This document shows, in pieces, positions 7,385 through 15,344 of a DNA stretch of 35,398 bases. The stretch is taken from NCBI GenBank assembly GCA_964502665.1, contig CAZCXP010000006.1, positions 1 through 35,398 on the forward strand, given 5' to 3'. Below the pieces are notes generated by a model that searched no databases, was not told the DNA's origin, and saw only the letters and a list, made by a program, of their open reading frames with translations. The stretch is from SOKG01 sp964502665 (lineage in GTDB: Bacteria; Chloroflexota; Dehalococcoidia; SZUA-161). Both the position numbers and the translations under genes were made by a program. Position 1 is the first letter of the stretch. Every line of letters begins with the position of its first letter.

Positions 7385-7931
7385 GATGTCAAGGGGCGAA
7401 GTAATTATGGCTGGGATCGGCGGCATGGGTGTCCTCGTGGCCGGGTCGGTCCTCGTAGAGGCAGCTTTCCAGCGGTATGAGCATGTATCCTACGCCCCCG
7501 CATATGGTTTCGCCAAGCGCGGCGGACTTTGCCAGTGCACCGTTATCTTCTCCAAGGAGAAGATCTCGTCTCCGCTTCTGGACCAGGCGCAGGTGGTAAT
7601 GCTCCTCGATAGCTCCCAGTTTGGGGCCCTTGAGCCCAGGGTGCGCCCCGGCGGGCTCATCATTGCCGAGAAGGCAGGGCTGAGTGCTGAGAGGGGGAGG
7701 GAGGACTACCAGCTCTACGCGGTCCCCGGCATGGAAATCGCCGTCGGCATGGGCTCGACCGTGATCAACAATCTGATCTTGCTCGGGGCCTACGTTGCGA
7801 TTACTGGATCGGTCCCCCCGGAACTCATCGAGGCCGAGCTCCGCAAGAGGTATAAGGACAATGAGAAGGTATTGGTGAAGAATCTGGATGCCTTCGGGCG
7901 CGGCCTCGAGCTGGGGAAGAGTGCTAAATAG
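7371..7931 (+). CDS. 2-oxoacid:ferredoxin oxidoreductase, gamma subunit
   Basis: A 186-residue gamma subunit, the domain thought to bind CoA, with the N-terminal glycine-rich GIGGMGV (about 15-21), the Y-x-PAYGFAKRGG segment and VGMGSTVINNLILLGAYV. The start is placed at ATG 7371 because GGAGAG lies about 7 bases upstream. ATG 7356 is also in frame but has no ribosome-binding site and would overlap the beta gene by 29 bases; 7371 gives a 14-base overlap. Family length (about 180-190) fits. It completes the alpha-beta-gamma set and is followed after 24 bases by the dehydrogenase gene, so all four genes are probably one transcription unit. Confidence 0.87.
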   Translation: MEQAKMSRGEVIMAGIGGMGVLVAGSVLVEAAFQRYEHVSYAPAYGFAKRGGLCQCTVIFSKEKISSPLLDQAQVVMLLDSSQFGALEPRVRPGGLIIAEKAGLSAERGREDYQLYAVPGMEIAVGMGSTVINNLILLGAYVAITGSVPPELIEAELRKRYKDNEKVLVKNLDAFGRGLELGKSAK

Positions 7932-7955
7932 TGCCCCGATTTCTTTGGGGCAGGT

Positions 7956-9008
7956 ATGAAAGTGGGAGCGACGGCGTTCAAGGTGGTCGATGTTCTTGGG
8001 TTCTCCACGATGGTTGACTACGAGGAGATGTTTAAGCAGGCCGGGGTCGAGGTGGAACTGGTGAAGAACTTCTGCTCGCTGGAAGCCAGCGAGGATGAGA
8101 TCATCGCCGCGGTGGGAGATGCTGATGCCGTAATTACGCAGACCACCTTCCAGCCCTTTTCAAGAAGAGTGTTGGCCAGCCTGAGCAACTGCAAATTCGT
8201 CATCAGTGTCGGCATCGGCTACGACAAACTGGACGTGGCTGCAGCCACAGAACTCGGCATCCTGGTCGCTAACGTACCTGACTACTGCCTGGAAGAGGTA
8301 TCAGACCACACGATGGCACTGATCCTGGCCTGCACCAGAAGGATTGTCCAGCTCAATGAGATTGCGAGGAGAGGTGACTGGAAACCACAGCCGGACCCTT
8401 ATCTCGGAAGCCAGGTATGGCCCAAGATGTCAAGGCTGCGCGGGCAAACCCTGGGGCTTATCGGCTTGGGACGGATTGCTCAGGCTCTGCTGCCTAAGGC
8501 AAGGGGTTTCGGGTTGAGGGTTATCGCTTATGACCCCCATATAGGTCCAGCCATATTCCGGGAGTTCGGGGTGGAACAGGTGAACCTGGATCAGCTGCTG
8601 GCTCAGTCGGACATCGTCTCGCTTCATGTTCCGCTGACCTCTGAGACGGAGCACCTTCTGGGGCTGGAGCAATTGAAGAAGATGAAGCCAACTGCCTGCC
8701 TCATCAATACCGCCCGCGGCCCGATAGTCGATCACGATGCGCTGTACACCGCTTTGACCCAGGGCCTTATCTCCACAGCGGCTTTTGATGTCACCGAACC
8801 GGAGCCCATCCCCCTTGACAGCCCCCTGCTGAAGCTTGATAACTTCATTGTCACTGCTCACTCTGCAAGTGCCTCGCCGTTGTCCCTCGCTGAGCTGCCA
8901 CCCCGTCCCGTTGAGGAGGTGATCAGGGTGGTCAAGGGAGAATGGCCCATTGGCCTGCTCAACCCCAAGGTCAAGGAGAAATACCGCCGAAAGTGGGCCC
9001 AGGCTTAA
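7956..9008 (+). CDS. D-2-hydroxyacid dehydrogenase (NAD-dependent), paralogue A
   Basis: A 350-residue enzyme of the D-isomer-specific 2-hydroxyacid dehydrogenase family, which interconverts a 2-oxoacid and a D-2-hydroxyacid, or acts on phosphoglycerate-type substrates. The nucleotide-binding motif GLIGLGRIAQA lies at about 167-177 with an acidic residue (D193) after the second strand, favouring NAD. The catalytic trio is intact: R254 in NTARG, E283 in EPEP, H302 in TAHSA. No C-terminal ACT domain is present, so it is not a classical serine-pathway SerA. Being co-transcribed with the 2-oxoacid oxidoreductase, it could supply or consume that enzyme's oxoacid. It is strikingly similar to the protein encoded at 12436-13473 (for example both carry YEEMFKQAGVEVELV). 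Confidence 0.88.
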   Translation: MKVGATAFKVVDVLGFSTMVDYEEMFKQAGVEVELVKNFCSLEASEDEIIAAVGDADAVITQTTFQPFSRRVLASLSNCKFVISVGIGYDKLDVAAATELGILVANVPDYCLEEVSDHTMALILACTRRIVQLNEIARRGDWKPQPDPYLGSQVWPKMSRLRGQTLGLIGLGRIAQALLPKARGFGLRVIAYDPHIGPAIFREFGVEQVNLDQLLAQSDIVSLHVPLTSETEHLLGLEQLKKMKPTACLINTARGPIVDHDALYTALTQGLISTAAFDVTEPEPIPLDSPLLKLDNFIVTAHSASASPLSLAELPPRPVEEVIRVVKGEWPIGLLNPKVKEKYRRKWAQA

Positions 9009-9104
9009 GTCACCGACGGGGGAACATGGCGGAGGAAATCTGACTGTAAAAACCCAGGTGAGCGGTTGCACACCACGAATCACGTGAATTGAAAGGGCAA
9101 CATG

Positions 9105-9237
9105 CCGTTCGTGGTGAGCTTGTCGAACCATGAACGGCCCTTCGACAGGCTCAGGGTGAACGGAAGAAGCTCTATTTTTGGCAACAACTTGGGCCGGGAC
9201 AAGCTCCCTTCGACAAGCTCCCTTCGACAAGCTCAGG
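9105..9237. repeat. Dispersed inverted repeat (CTTCGACAGGCTCAGG type) with an adjoining 14-bp tandem
   Basis: An imperfect inverted repeat has arms at about 9105-9127 and 9140-9162, both built on the motif AGCTTGTCGAA or CTTCGACAGGCTCAGG. Downstream, AAGCTCCCTTCGAC is repeated exactly at 9201-9214 and 9215-9228, followed by AAGCTCAGGAC. This family of palindromic intergenic repeats is seen in many environmental bacterial genomes. It occupies the roughly 405-bp space between two convergent operons, which otherwise shows no gene. It may act as a transcription barrier. Confidence 0.75.
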
Positions 9238-9413
9238 ACAGGCCCCTGAGCGAATCAGAGGCAGGCGCTGGCCTCCACCTCAAGGCAGAGGCATCTGAAG
9301 CCACAGATTGCGCATGCCAAGCCAAATAATCCCGAGGAAACTGCGGCATCGCCGAGCTCAAACTGCACAGTCCAGCCCCGCTGTGAGAAGAATACAGAGC
9401 CCTGCAAAGCTCT

Positions 9414-10184
9414 CTAGTAGTCTTTCTGCACCTCTTTGATGTTCAGCTTCATGTCGAACTGGAAGTAGAGACCAGCCAATACCTCATCGATCTTCAGTTT
9501 GTGGACGGGATCAGACAGAGAGGGAGAGTCATAAGTAATAGATGCCGGGCCCATCCATACCGCCTTCTCGCCCTTGGGATCCTTGTGGAAGTCCACCTCG
9601 GCATACCAGCTTATCAACTGCGTAAGATGCGTCACACCCCCGCTTGGGTTCTTCACAAAAGGAACATGCCTGACGGAGAGCAGGGGGATCGGATACGGGA
9701 GATACGCATCCACCACACTGCCCCCCGCCCGCTCCACGGGCTTGAGGATAAAGGTGATCAGCCTTTTGCCTGAAGGCCTCTCCAGAGTCCCCTGTATGAG
9801 GTCAAATTCACTCTTAAGGCTTATGTCCGCCATCTTCTTGGGCGCTCCCGCAAGTTCCCTTCCGGCAGCCATCGCGGCATCATTCGTCACATAGATGTAG
9901 GGGATGTAGTATCCCATATCTCCATGTACGTCTCTCACTATGATGATCGAAATGTGCTCATTGTATGCTCCTACTGTGCTGAAAGGGTACCTGGATATCC
10001 AGATTGCGCCCTGCGGAGGGTCACTGTACGGCTCAAGCCCCTCTGGCAGAATATCATCGACCTTTCCATCGATCAGAAAAACGGCTGCCAGCGCGTCGCA
10101 ATTCCTGTACTCTATACCTCTCTCGCGGTTGAAATCGTAGAGTGGAGCATCGAAAGGAGTGGACATACCTGCTTTTAGAGCCAT
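9414..10184 (-). CDS. Acetoacetate decarboxylase-family protein
   Basis: A 256-residue member of the acetoacetate decarboxylase family, which decarboxylates 3-oxoacids, or in related subfamilies processes other oxoacids, through a lysine Schiff base. The segment GRELAGAPKKM places adjacent lysines K116 and K117 at the Schiff-base and pKa-lowering positions (Lys115/Lys116 of the Clostridium enzyme). E76 in YNEHISI also matches a known active-site glutamate. Length agrees with the family. AGGAGGTG stands about 8 bases before the ATG. It is the last gene of the long minus-strand operon, 55 bp after the acyl-CoA dehydrogenase. A 3-oxoacid, or a vinylogous substrate derived from that pathway, is the likely substrate, but this is inferred. 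Confidence 0.87.
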   Translation of the reverse strand: MALKAGMSTPFDAPLYDFNRERGIEYRNCDALAAVFLIDGKVDDILPEGLEPYSDPPQGAIWISRYPFSTVGAYNEHISIIIVRDVHGDMGYYIPYIYVTNDAAMAAGRELAGAPKKMADISLKSEFDLIQGTLERPSGKRLITFILKPVERAGGSVVDAYLPYPIPLLSVRHVPFVKNPSGGVTHLTQLISWYAEVDFHKDPKGEKAVWMGPASITYDSPSLSDPVHKLKIDEVLAGLYFQFDMKLNIKEVQKDY

Positions 10185-10239
10185 CTTGTTACACCTCCTT
10201 GTGTGCTAAGTTCTCCCTTACAGGCGAACTTGTGGTGAA

Positions 10240-11511
10240 TTACGCCTGATACTCTTCGACAATGTTGTATGCCGCTGCAAGGCCCAAGATATCGTTGGCT
10301 CCATCCATGATCAGTGAAGCCCGCGCATCCCTGAAGAGCTTCTCAACAAGAAAGTCCTTGGTGAGACCGTATCCACCGTGCAGCTGCAGGGCTTCATGAG
10401 CCACCTCGAAGGCAGTATTGGTGCCAAGAATCTGTGCGGAAAGAGCGTGTCTGGAAGAAGCATCAAAGGTTTTCTCGATATAGATCTTGCTCCAGACGTG
10501 CTCCATCACCTTTCTCGTATAATACCTCGAGCTCTCGATCATTTCGAACATCTTGTAGAGCTTCTGCTTGACCGACTGGTGCTCGCATAGCGGTTTGCCG
10601 CCCTGGACCCTGTCCTTGGAGTACTTCAGAGCCTCCTCGAAGGCGGCCCGGGCCAGGCCGGTGAATACGGCCCCCATGAAACAGCTCGTCACGCAGATTA
10701 TTTGGCCTACGCGGTATTCATAGAAAGGCGGCCTGATGATCATGTAGTCATCCGGGATACGTACGTTATCGAAAACGAGATCGCCTTGCGGTGAGTCCCT
10801 CAGCCCAAGCTTGTCGATCGGCTTCCCCTTGGTCACGCCCTCTTGATCCAGCGGGACAATGCAAAAAGCCCCGTTGGACAGACAATCATGGGGCGGCAGG
10901 GTAACATGGAGGCCCACATGTGTAGCTGCAGGGGCGGAAGATATCCAGCTCGATTTGGGCCCGTTGATGATCCACCCATCGCCATCCTTCACAGCTTTTA
11001 CCTGGCCAGGATGGAGCTCTCTTATATGAGGACGAAAGCTTTCTTCACAAAGAAAGACGTAATCTGAGCCGCACTCAGGCTCGGTCATACCCCAACAGCT
11101 GTGGTATTTAGCTTCCGTATCTTCTACAAAAGGCTGCACCACCTTTTCAATGACATCCCCCATGCCGAATATCGAAGCCACTGCAGGCGGGACCTGATCC
11201 ACGCCTATCGCCGTTGCCAACCCCACACTTCCCCAGCCGAGCTCTTCCAGGATTATGTGAGCTTCCGTTCCACTTATACCCAGCCCACCATAGTCCGGGT
11301 CTATGAAGATCTTCTGATACCCCAGCTTCTTCATCTGTCTTAAGACATCCCAGTAGGGTGAGTCTTCCGCTATCACCTCGGCCGGGTCAGACATCTTGTC
11401 CAATGCCGCCGCAGCAGGCCTCATTACCTCTTCGGCGAATCTATGTGTTTCCTGTCTCAGCAATGACAACCCCTTGTCCTCTGCGACTTGGGGGTCTATT
11501 TCAAAGTACAT
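10240..11511 (-). CDS. Acyl-CoA dehydrogenase-family flavoprotein with Asp at the usual catalytic Glu
   Basis: A 423-residue acyl-CoA dehydrogenase with the three domains in order: N-terminal helices (about 10-130), beta domain containing WGMTEPECGSD (140-150) and C-terminal four-helix bundle. The C-terminal signature LHGGYGLTKDF (378-387) is clear. In the segment RDARASLIMDG (394-404), which aligns with RDAKIYQIYEG of medium-chain enzymes, D403 occupies the place of the usual catalytic base Glu. The shortened acid may alter chain-length or ring preference; Asp or relocated bases are known in some dehydrogenases of unusual CoA esters. The gene lies 52 bp after the SCP2-domain gene on the same strand. 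The electron acceptor (ETF or other) is not encoded nearby. Confidence 0.88.
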   Translation of the reverse strand: MYFEIDPQVAEDKGLSLLRQETHRFAEEVMRPAAAALDKMSDPAEVIAEDSPYWDVLRQMKKLGYQKIFIDPDYGGLGISGTEAHIILEELGWGSVGLATAIGVDQVPPAVASIFGMGDVIEKVVQPFVEDTEAKYHSCWGMTEPECGSDYVFLCEESFRPHIRELHPGQVKAVKDGDGWIINGPKSSWISSAPAATHVGLHVTLPPHDCLSNGAFCIVPLDQEGVTKGKPIDKLGLRDSPQGDLVFDNVRIPDDYMIIRPPFYEYRVGQIICVTSCFMGAVFTGLARAAFEEALKYSKDRVQGGKPLCEHQSVKQKLYKMFEMIESSRYYTRKVMEHVWSKIYIEKTFDASSRHALSAQILGTNTAFEVAHEALQLHGGYGLTKDFLVEKLFRDARASLIMDGANDILGLAAAYNIVEEYQA

Positions 11512-11563
11512 GGGGCTCCCTCCTCACGCTCAGAGTGGCCTCGTTTTCTATCGCTCCGTCGAA

Positions 11564-12175
11564 TTAGTCGATCGGAACTCCAGCCAGCACCTCTTTCGCC
11601 AACGCTACCACCGCTTTCATCCGCTTCATCATGTACTGCATGTCGCCTTCGAGCTGCAACCGGTTGCTCATTACCAGTCTCATGGTATCCTGCTGCCCCG
11701 AAACCAGCAGCTTCCAGGAGCCGTACTTACCGGAGAGCTTGAAAGCGGCATCCTCGTGCTCACCCGGAGCCACACCCATCATGTTTCTGATACCGCCATG
11801 CCAGAAATCCGCCCAGAAGTATAGGGCCGCACCGCTCAAGTCCTCAGCGGATAGGTTTGAGATTTTTGCCAGCACTTCGTTCAGGTCCAACCCTTTGAGG
11901 GAAGCATCCAACGATACGCCCAACCTCTTTTCCAGGAAATCGCCCATAGGAGTGCCCCTGTACTTCTTTCGGCCATCCTCTGGCATCATGTCCAGGAAAC
12001 TCATGAACCCTTCCATAACCTCTTTTCTGCTCAGATCGCCCAGAAACTCCTCGTCGCACCCGATGATACACAGGAAATCACCTTCCCAATCCTTTGACGC
12101 TTCTTTGTACTCCTCGCTTCTCTCCGCGACCTTCAATACCTCCTCTATCCATTCTTTTGACGGGAAGATAGCCAT
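11564..12175 (-). CDS. SCP2 sterol-transfer-domain protein
   Basis: A 203-residue protein with a C-terminal SCP-2-like lipid-binding domain at about residues 100-200: a strand-rich core with GAALYFWADFWHGG and FKLSGKYGSWKLLVSG, then the RLQLEGDMQYMMKRMKAVVAL helix region. SCP2 folds form a hydrophobic tunnel binding acyl chains or acyl-CoA. The first 90 residues are helical and charged, without a recognised domain. GGAGGT lies about 7 bases upstream of the ATG. Its place between a hydroxyacid dehydrogenase and an acyl-CoA dehydrogenase suggests it holds or delivers a hydrophobic intermediate. It could instead be an accessory subunit of a neighbouring enzyme. Confidence 0.75.
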   Translation of the reverse strand: MAIFPSKEWIEEVLKVAERSEEYKEASKDWEGDFLCIIGCDEEFLGDLSRKEVMEGFMSFLDMMPEDGRKKYRGTPMGDFLEKRLGVSLDASLKGLDLNEVLAKISNLSAEDLSGAALYFWADFWHGGIRNMMGVAPGEHEDAAFKLSGKYGSWKLLVSGQQDTMRLVMSNRLQLEGDMQYMMKRMKAVVALAKEVLAGVPID

Positions 12176-12418
12176 TTACCGACCTCCAATCTTATGTTTT
12201 CTTTCCCTATAGCTAAGCAGGCGTCTTATACCACTGGCATGGGCATCTGTCAACCGGGCGAAGCCCATCCCCAATCCATAACCCACAGCCCGCCCCAGAG
12301 CAGAATAGGTGCTCAGACAGGCGACTCCGCATATTTGTAAACCTCTCGGGCAGAATCAGGCGCGGTGGCCGCATCCTTCACAGATCGCCTCGTCGATAAC
12401 TATCTCGCCCCTGGCCAT
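12176..12418 (-). pseudogene. Decayed 4Fe-4S ferredoxin (oxidoreductase delta-subunit-like) gene
   Basis: An ATG at 12418, with AGGGG just upstream, opens a frame whose start (MARGEIVIDEAICEGCG) is typical of ferredoxin subunits of 2-oxoacid oxidoreductases. The cluster motif C-x2-C-x2-C-x3-C-P is recognisable at codons 13, 16, 19 and 23-24. However, codon 19 is CGC (Arg) in place of a Cys codon and codon 21 is TGA (12356-12358). After the TGA the same frame continues FCPRGLQI and stays open to a TAA at 12176-12178, directly before the SCP2 gene, but no second cluster is seen. The 20-residue product could not hold a cluster. It is too short to be found by ordinary ORF calling. The interpretation as a gene remnant rests on the N-terminus and conserved spacing. 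Confidence 0.65.
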
Positions 12419-12435
12419 TTTCCCCTGACAGCAAC

Positions 12436-13473
12436 TCAGGACTCAGCCCACTTCTTGCGGTAGGTCTCAATAGCCCGCTGGTCGATCAGGCCGACAGGCC
12501 ACTCTCCCTTGACAAACCTGATTATCTCCGCCCCGGGGCGGCGCTGCAGCTCAGCAAAGGCCGGGGGCGAGAGGCCAGCCGAGTGGGCAGTACAAATGAA
12601 GTTGTCGAGCTTAAGCAAGGGACTATCGGCTGGGATGGGTTCCGGTTGGGTGACATCAAAAGCCGCGATAGAGATAAGGCCCTCGGTCAAAGCGGTGTAT
12701 AGCGCCTCGTGATCGACTACCGCGCCGCGGGCGGTGTTGACGAGGCAGGCAGTGGGTCTCATCTTTTTGAATCGCTCCAGCCCCAGAAGGCGCTCCGTCT
12801 CAGAGGTCAGCGGAACATGAAGCGAGATGATGTCCGACTGAGTCAGCAGCTGATCCAGGTTCACCCGTTCCACCCCGAACTCGCCGAATATGCCTGGGGC
12901 GATATAGGGGTCATTGGCGATAATCCTCAACCCGAAGCCCTTTGCCCTAGTGACCAGAGCCCGGCCGATCCGTCCCAGGCCGATAATCCCCAGTGTTTGC
13001 CCTTCCAGCCGTGATAACTTGGGCCATATCTCACCGCGGATATAATCGTCGCCCATTGATGCCCAGCTCCCCCTTTTCACGACCTCGTTCAACTGGACGA
13101 CCCGCCTGGTGCACGCCAGGATCAGGCCCATCGCATGATCCGCCACCTCTCTCGTGCTGGCATCCGGTACGTTGGCGGTCACAATACCAAGTTCAGTGGC
13201 TGCATCCACGTCCAGGTGGTCATAGCCGACTCCGATACTCGTGATCAGTTTGACGTTGCTCAGGCTGGCCAACACCCTTCTGGTAAAGGCCTGGAACGTA
13301 GTCTGCGTGATTACGGCGTCAGCATCTCCTACCGCGGCGATGATCTCGTCCTCGGTGGCCCCGAGCGGGCAGGCGTTCACCACCAGCTCCACCTCGACCC
13401 CGGCCTGCTTGAACATTTCCTCATAGTTCACCAATAAGGAGATTCCAAGAATGTCAACCGCTTTAAAGGGCAT
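12436..13473 (-). CDS. D-2-hydroxyacid dehydrogenase (NAD-dependent), paralogue B
   Basis: A 345-residue D-2-hydroxyacid dehydrogenase, close paralogue of the protein at 7956-9008. The nucleotide-binding GIIGLGRIGRA lies at about 162-172. Catalytic R249 (NTARG), E278 (QPEP) and H297 (TAHSA) are retained; the Glu-to-Gln change just before the PEP motif is outside the catalytic set. The open frame continues far upstream to 13989 inside the ThDP-enzyme gene, but translation surely starts at ATG 13473, which follows AGGAGG by four bases. It lies 40 bp after the ThDP enzyme gene on the same strand. Reduction or formation of the oxoacid handled by that decarboxylase-like enzyme is plausible. Confidence 0.88.
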   Translation of the reverse strand: MPFKAVDILGISLLVNYEEMFKQAGVEVELVVNACPLGATEDEIIAAVGDADAVITQTTFQAFTRRVLASLSNVKLITSIGVGYDHLDVDAATELGIVTANVPDASTREVADHAMGLILACTRRVVQLNEVVKRGSWASMGDDYIRGEIWPKLSRLEGQTLGIIGLGRIGRALVTRAKGFGLRIIANDPYIAPGIFGEFGVERVNLDQLLTQSDIISLHVPLTSETERLLGLERFKKMRPTACLVNTARGAVVDHEALYTALTEGLISIAAFDVTQPEPIPADSPLLKLDNFICTAHSAGLSPPAFAELQRRPGAEIIRFVKGEWPVGLIDQRAIETYRKKWAES

Positions 13474-13513
13474 CGCTCCTCCTTTCACTTTGATTGGTCG
13501 ATATATCGTCAGA

Positions 13514-15202
13514 TCAGCGCAAACTGGGCAGACCGTAGCCGACATCCCTGGGGTCCACAGCAATGTCAAGGAGGGCGGGCTTCCCCGCCCCGATGGCTTT
13601 TTCCAGGGCAGGACCGATCTGCGCTGCACCGTCGATGCGCTGGGCGCTGATACCGAAAGCCCGGGCCAGTTGAAGAAAGTCGACATCGCCCAGGTCGTAG
13701 CCCAGGTCCGCCCCCGCCCCCGATGCCCTCTCGGGATACATGGCGAAGGCCCACTTGATGGCGGCGTAACCCCGGTTGTTGAGCACCACCACGACGACCG
13801 GAATCTGGTATTTGGCCGCCGTCCACAGGGCCTGTAGGCCGAAGAGGGCGCTGCCGTCCCCCACCAGGGCCACCACCGGCCTCCTGGAAGCGGCCAGGGA
13901 GACCCCGAGGGAGGCGGGCAGTCCCCATCCCAGACAGGCGTTGGAGCTGAAATAACTCCCAGGCTCGGAGAACTCCATAATATACTCAATATAGGTGGTG
14001 AGCATCACCGCCTCATCGACTACTACGCTCCCCGGGGGCAGGGCGCGCGCGACCTCCTTGATGGCCCGCGACGGCCGAAGGGGCACGGCATCCCAGTCTT
14101 TCTCAAAATCGCTTTCGCGGGCTGCCCTGGCCTGTGCACGAGCGCTCTTTAGCTTTTCAAATCTTCGTCGGCTCGCCTCGCGCTGACCGGGCGACATCAG
14201 CCGCCCGACCTCGCTCGTCAGCTCGGCGAGGGCTGTTTTGGGGCTGGCCACCAGGGCCACCTCCACGGGGCAGTCCCTGGCCAATCCCCGCGGGTCGAGG
14301 TCTATCTGTATCAGCTTGGTGGTGGGCGGTATCAGGGGCCCTTCAATAGAAAATAGCTGCTTGAATAGCTGACTCCCCACTGCCAGCAGCACGTCAGCGG
14401 GGCCATCCAGCCCCGGCAGGGAGAACCCTATCGGCGGCACTCTACTATAGTAGAGGGGGTGGTTGGTAGGGAAAATTAGCTTGGGCGCTTGCGCGGTGGC
14501 GTATACCGGGGCCCCGAGCGTTTCGGCCAGCTCGACGAGCTCGGCAACAGCGCCGGCGTCGGGCACCTGGTGACCGGCCAGGATAGCCGGCTGTTCCGCG
14601 GCAGCCAGGAGCTGCGCCGCCCTTATCAGAGACTCCCGGTCAGCCCTGATAGCCATGGGCACCTGGCGGCCCTCGGCTGGCGGGAGGTCTGAGACTACGG
14701 TTTGAGACTGCAAGTCCCTGGGGATCGCTACAAATACCGGCCCTGTTGGTGGGGTGGTAGCCTCTTTGAAGGCGCGGTTCAGCGCCTTCGCTATGTCCTG
14801 GGCATGTCCCACCCACCAGCGGTCTTTGGTGAACTGGCTCACCATGGGCAGGAGATCGGAGTCCAGAAAAGGGTCGCTCCACTGGAGGCGGGAGTCCTGC
14901 TGACCGGCCAGCACCACGATAGGCGTGCCAGCGTTATATGCGTTGTACAGGTTGCCTATAATGTAGGCTGTGCCCGGCGTGGTGTGCACCAAGACCACAC
15001 CCACCCTGCCCGAGGCCCGGGCATAACCATCGGCCATCGCCATGGAGACGGACTCGTGGATCGCACTGAGATACGTTATCTCCGGGGTTCGGGCCAGCGC
15101 GTCCAGGAGCGGTATCTCCGTGTTGCCGGGAACGCCGAAGACATACTTCACCCCCTCGTCCCTGAGCATTTGGCAGATAACCTCGGCTCCTCTTAGCTCC
15201 AT
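13514..15202 (-). CDS. Thiamine-diphosphate-dependent enzyme (acetolactate synthase / benzoylformate decarboxylase superfamily)
   Basis: A 562-residue ThDP enzyme with the three-domain plan: pyrimidine-binding N-terminal domain with activating glutamate E50 (AIHESVSMAMADGYA), central domain (about 190-330, IQIDLDP), and pyrophosphate-binding C-terminal domain with GDGSALFGLQALW from 448 and NN at 475-476 (the GDG-x(25-30)-NN motif). The acetolactate synthase small subunit and FAD-binding hallmarks are not evident, and no isoleucine/valine genes are nearby. A 2-oxoacid decarboxylase or carboligase such as benzoylformate- or phenylpyruvate-type is more likely. GGAGGT precedes the ATG by five bases. 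It sits inside the long minus-strand operon directly before a hydroxyacid dehydrogenase. The substrate is unresolved. Confidence 0.87.
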   Translation of the reverse strand: MELRGAEVICQMLRDEGVKYVFGVPGNTEIPLLDALARTPEITYLSAIHESVSMAMADGYARASGRVGVVLVHTTPGTAYIIGNLYNAYNAGTPIVVLAGQQDSRLQWSDPFLDSDLLPMVSQFTKDRWWVGHAQDIAKALNRAFKEATTPPTGPVFVAIPRDLQSQTVVSDLPPAEGRQVPMAIRADRESLIRAAQLLAAAEQPAILAGHQVPDAGAVAELVELAETLGAPVYATAQAPKLIFPTNHPLYYSRVPPIGFSLPGLDGPADVLLAVGSQLFKQLFSIEGPLIPPTTKLIQIDLDPRGLARDCPVEVALVASPKTALAELTSEVGRLMSPGQREASRRRFEKLKSARAQARAARESDFEKDWDAVPLRPSRAIKEVARALPPGSVVVDEAVMLTTYIEYIMEFSEPGSYFSSNACLGWGLPASLGVSLAASRRPVVALVGDGSALFGLQALWTAAKYQIPVVVVVLNNRGYAAIKWAFAMYPERASGAGADLGYDLGDVDFLQLARAFGISAQRIDGAAQIGPALEKAIGAGKPALLDIAVDPRDVGYGLPSLR

Positions 15203-15344
15203 CCGTTACCTCCATCGATGCCAGGTATGGGTACTATTTTCACCCCGCTCTCATCAGGTCCATCGCCTGAAGAAACTCATCCTCCCCACGCAGGTAAAAC
15301 CGTGTCCCCCGAATCTTACATCCGCTTTGTGATATTCTCTACCC

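Noticed and set aside
12356..12358. TGA in the ferredoxin remnant as a selenocysteine codon
   Set aside because: The position is not a cluster ligand, the third ligand Cys is also lost, and I see no obvious SECIS-like hairpin directly after it. Mutation is simpler.
13474..13989. N-terminal extension of the second D-2-hydroxyacid dehydrogenase
   Set aside because: The open frame runs back inside the ThDP-enzyme gene, but its translation is proline- and tryptophan-rich nonsense. A strong ribosome-binding site precedes ATG 13473, and the paralogue starts at the same point.
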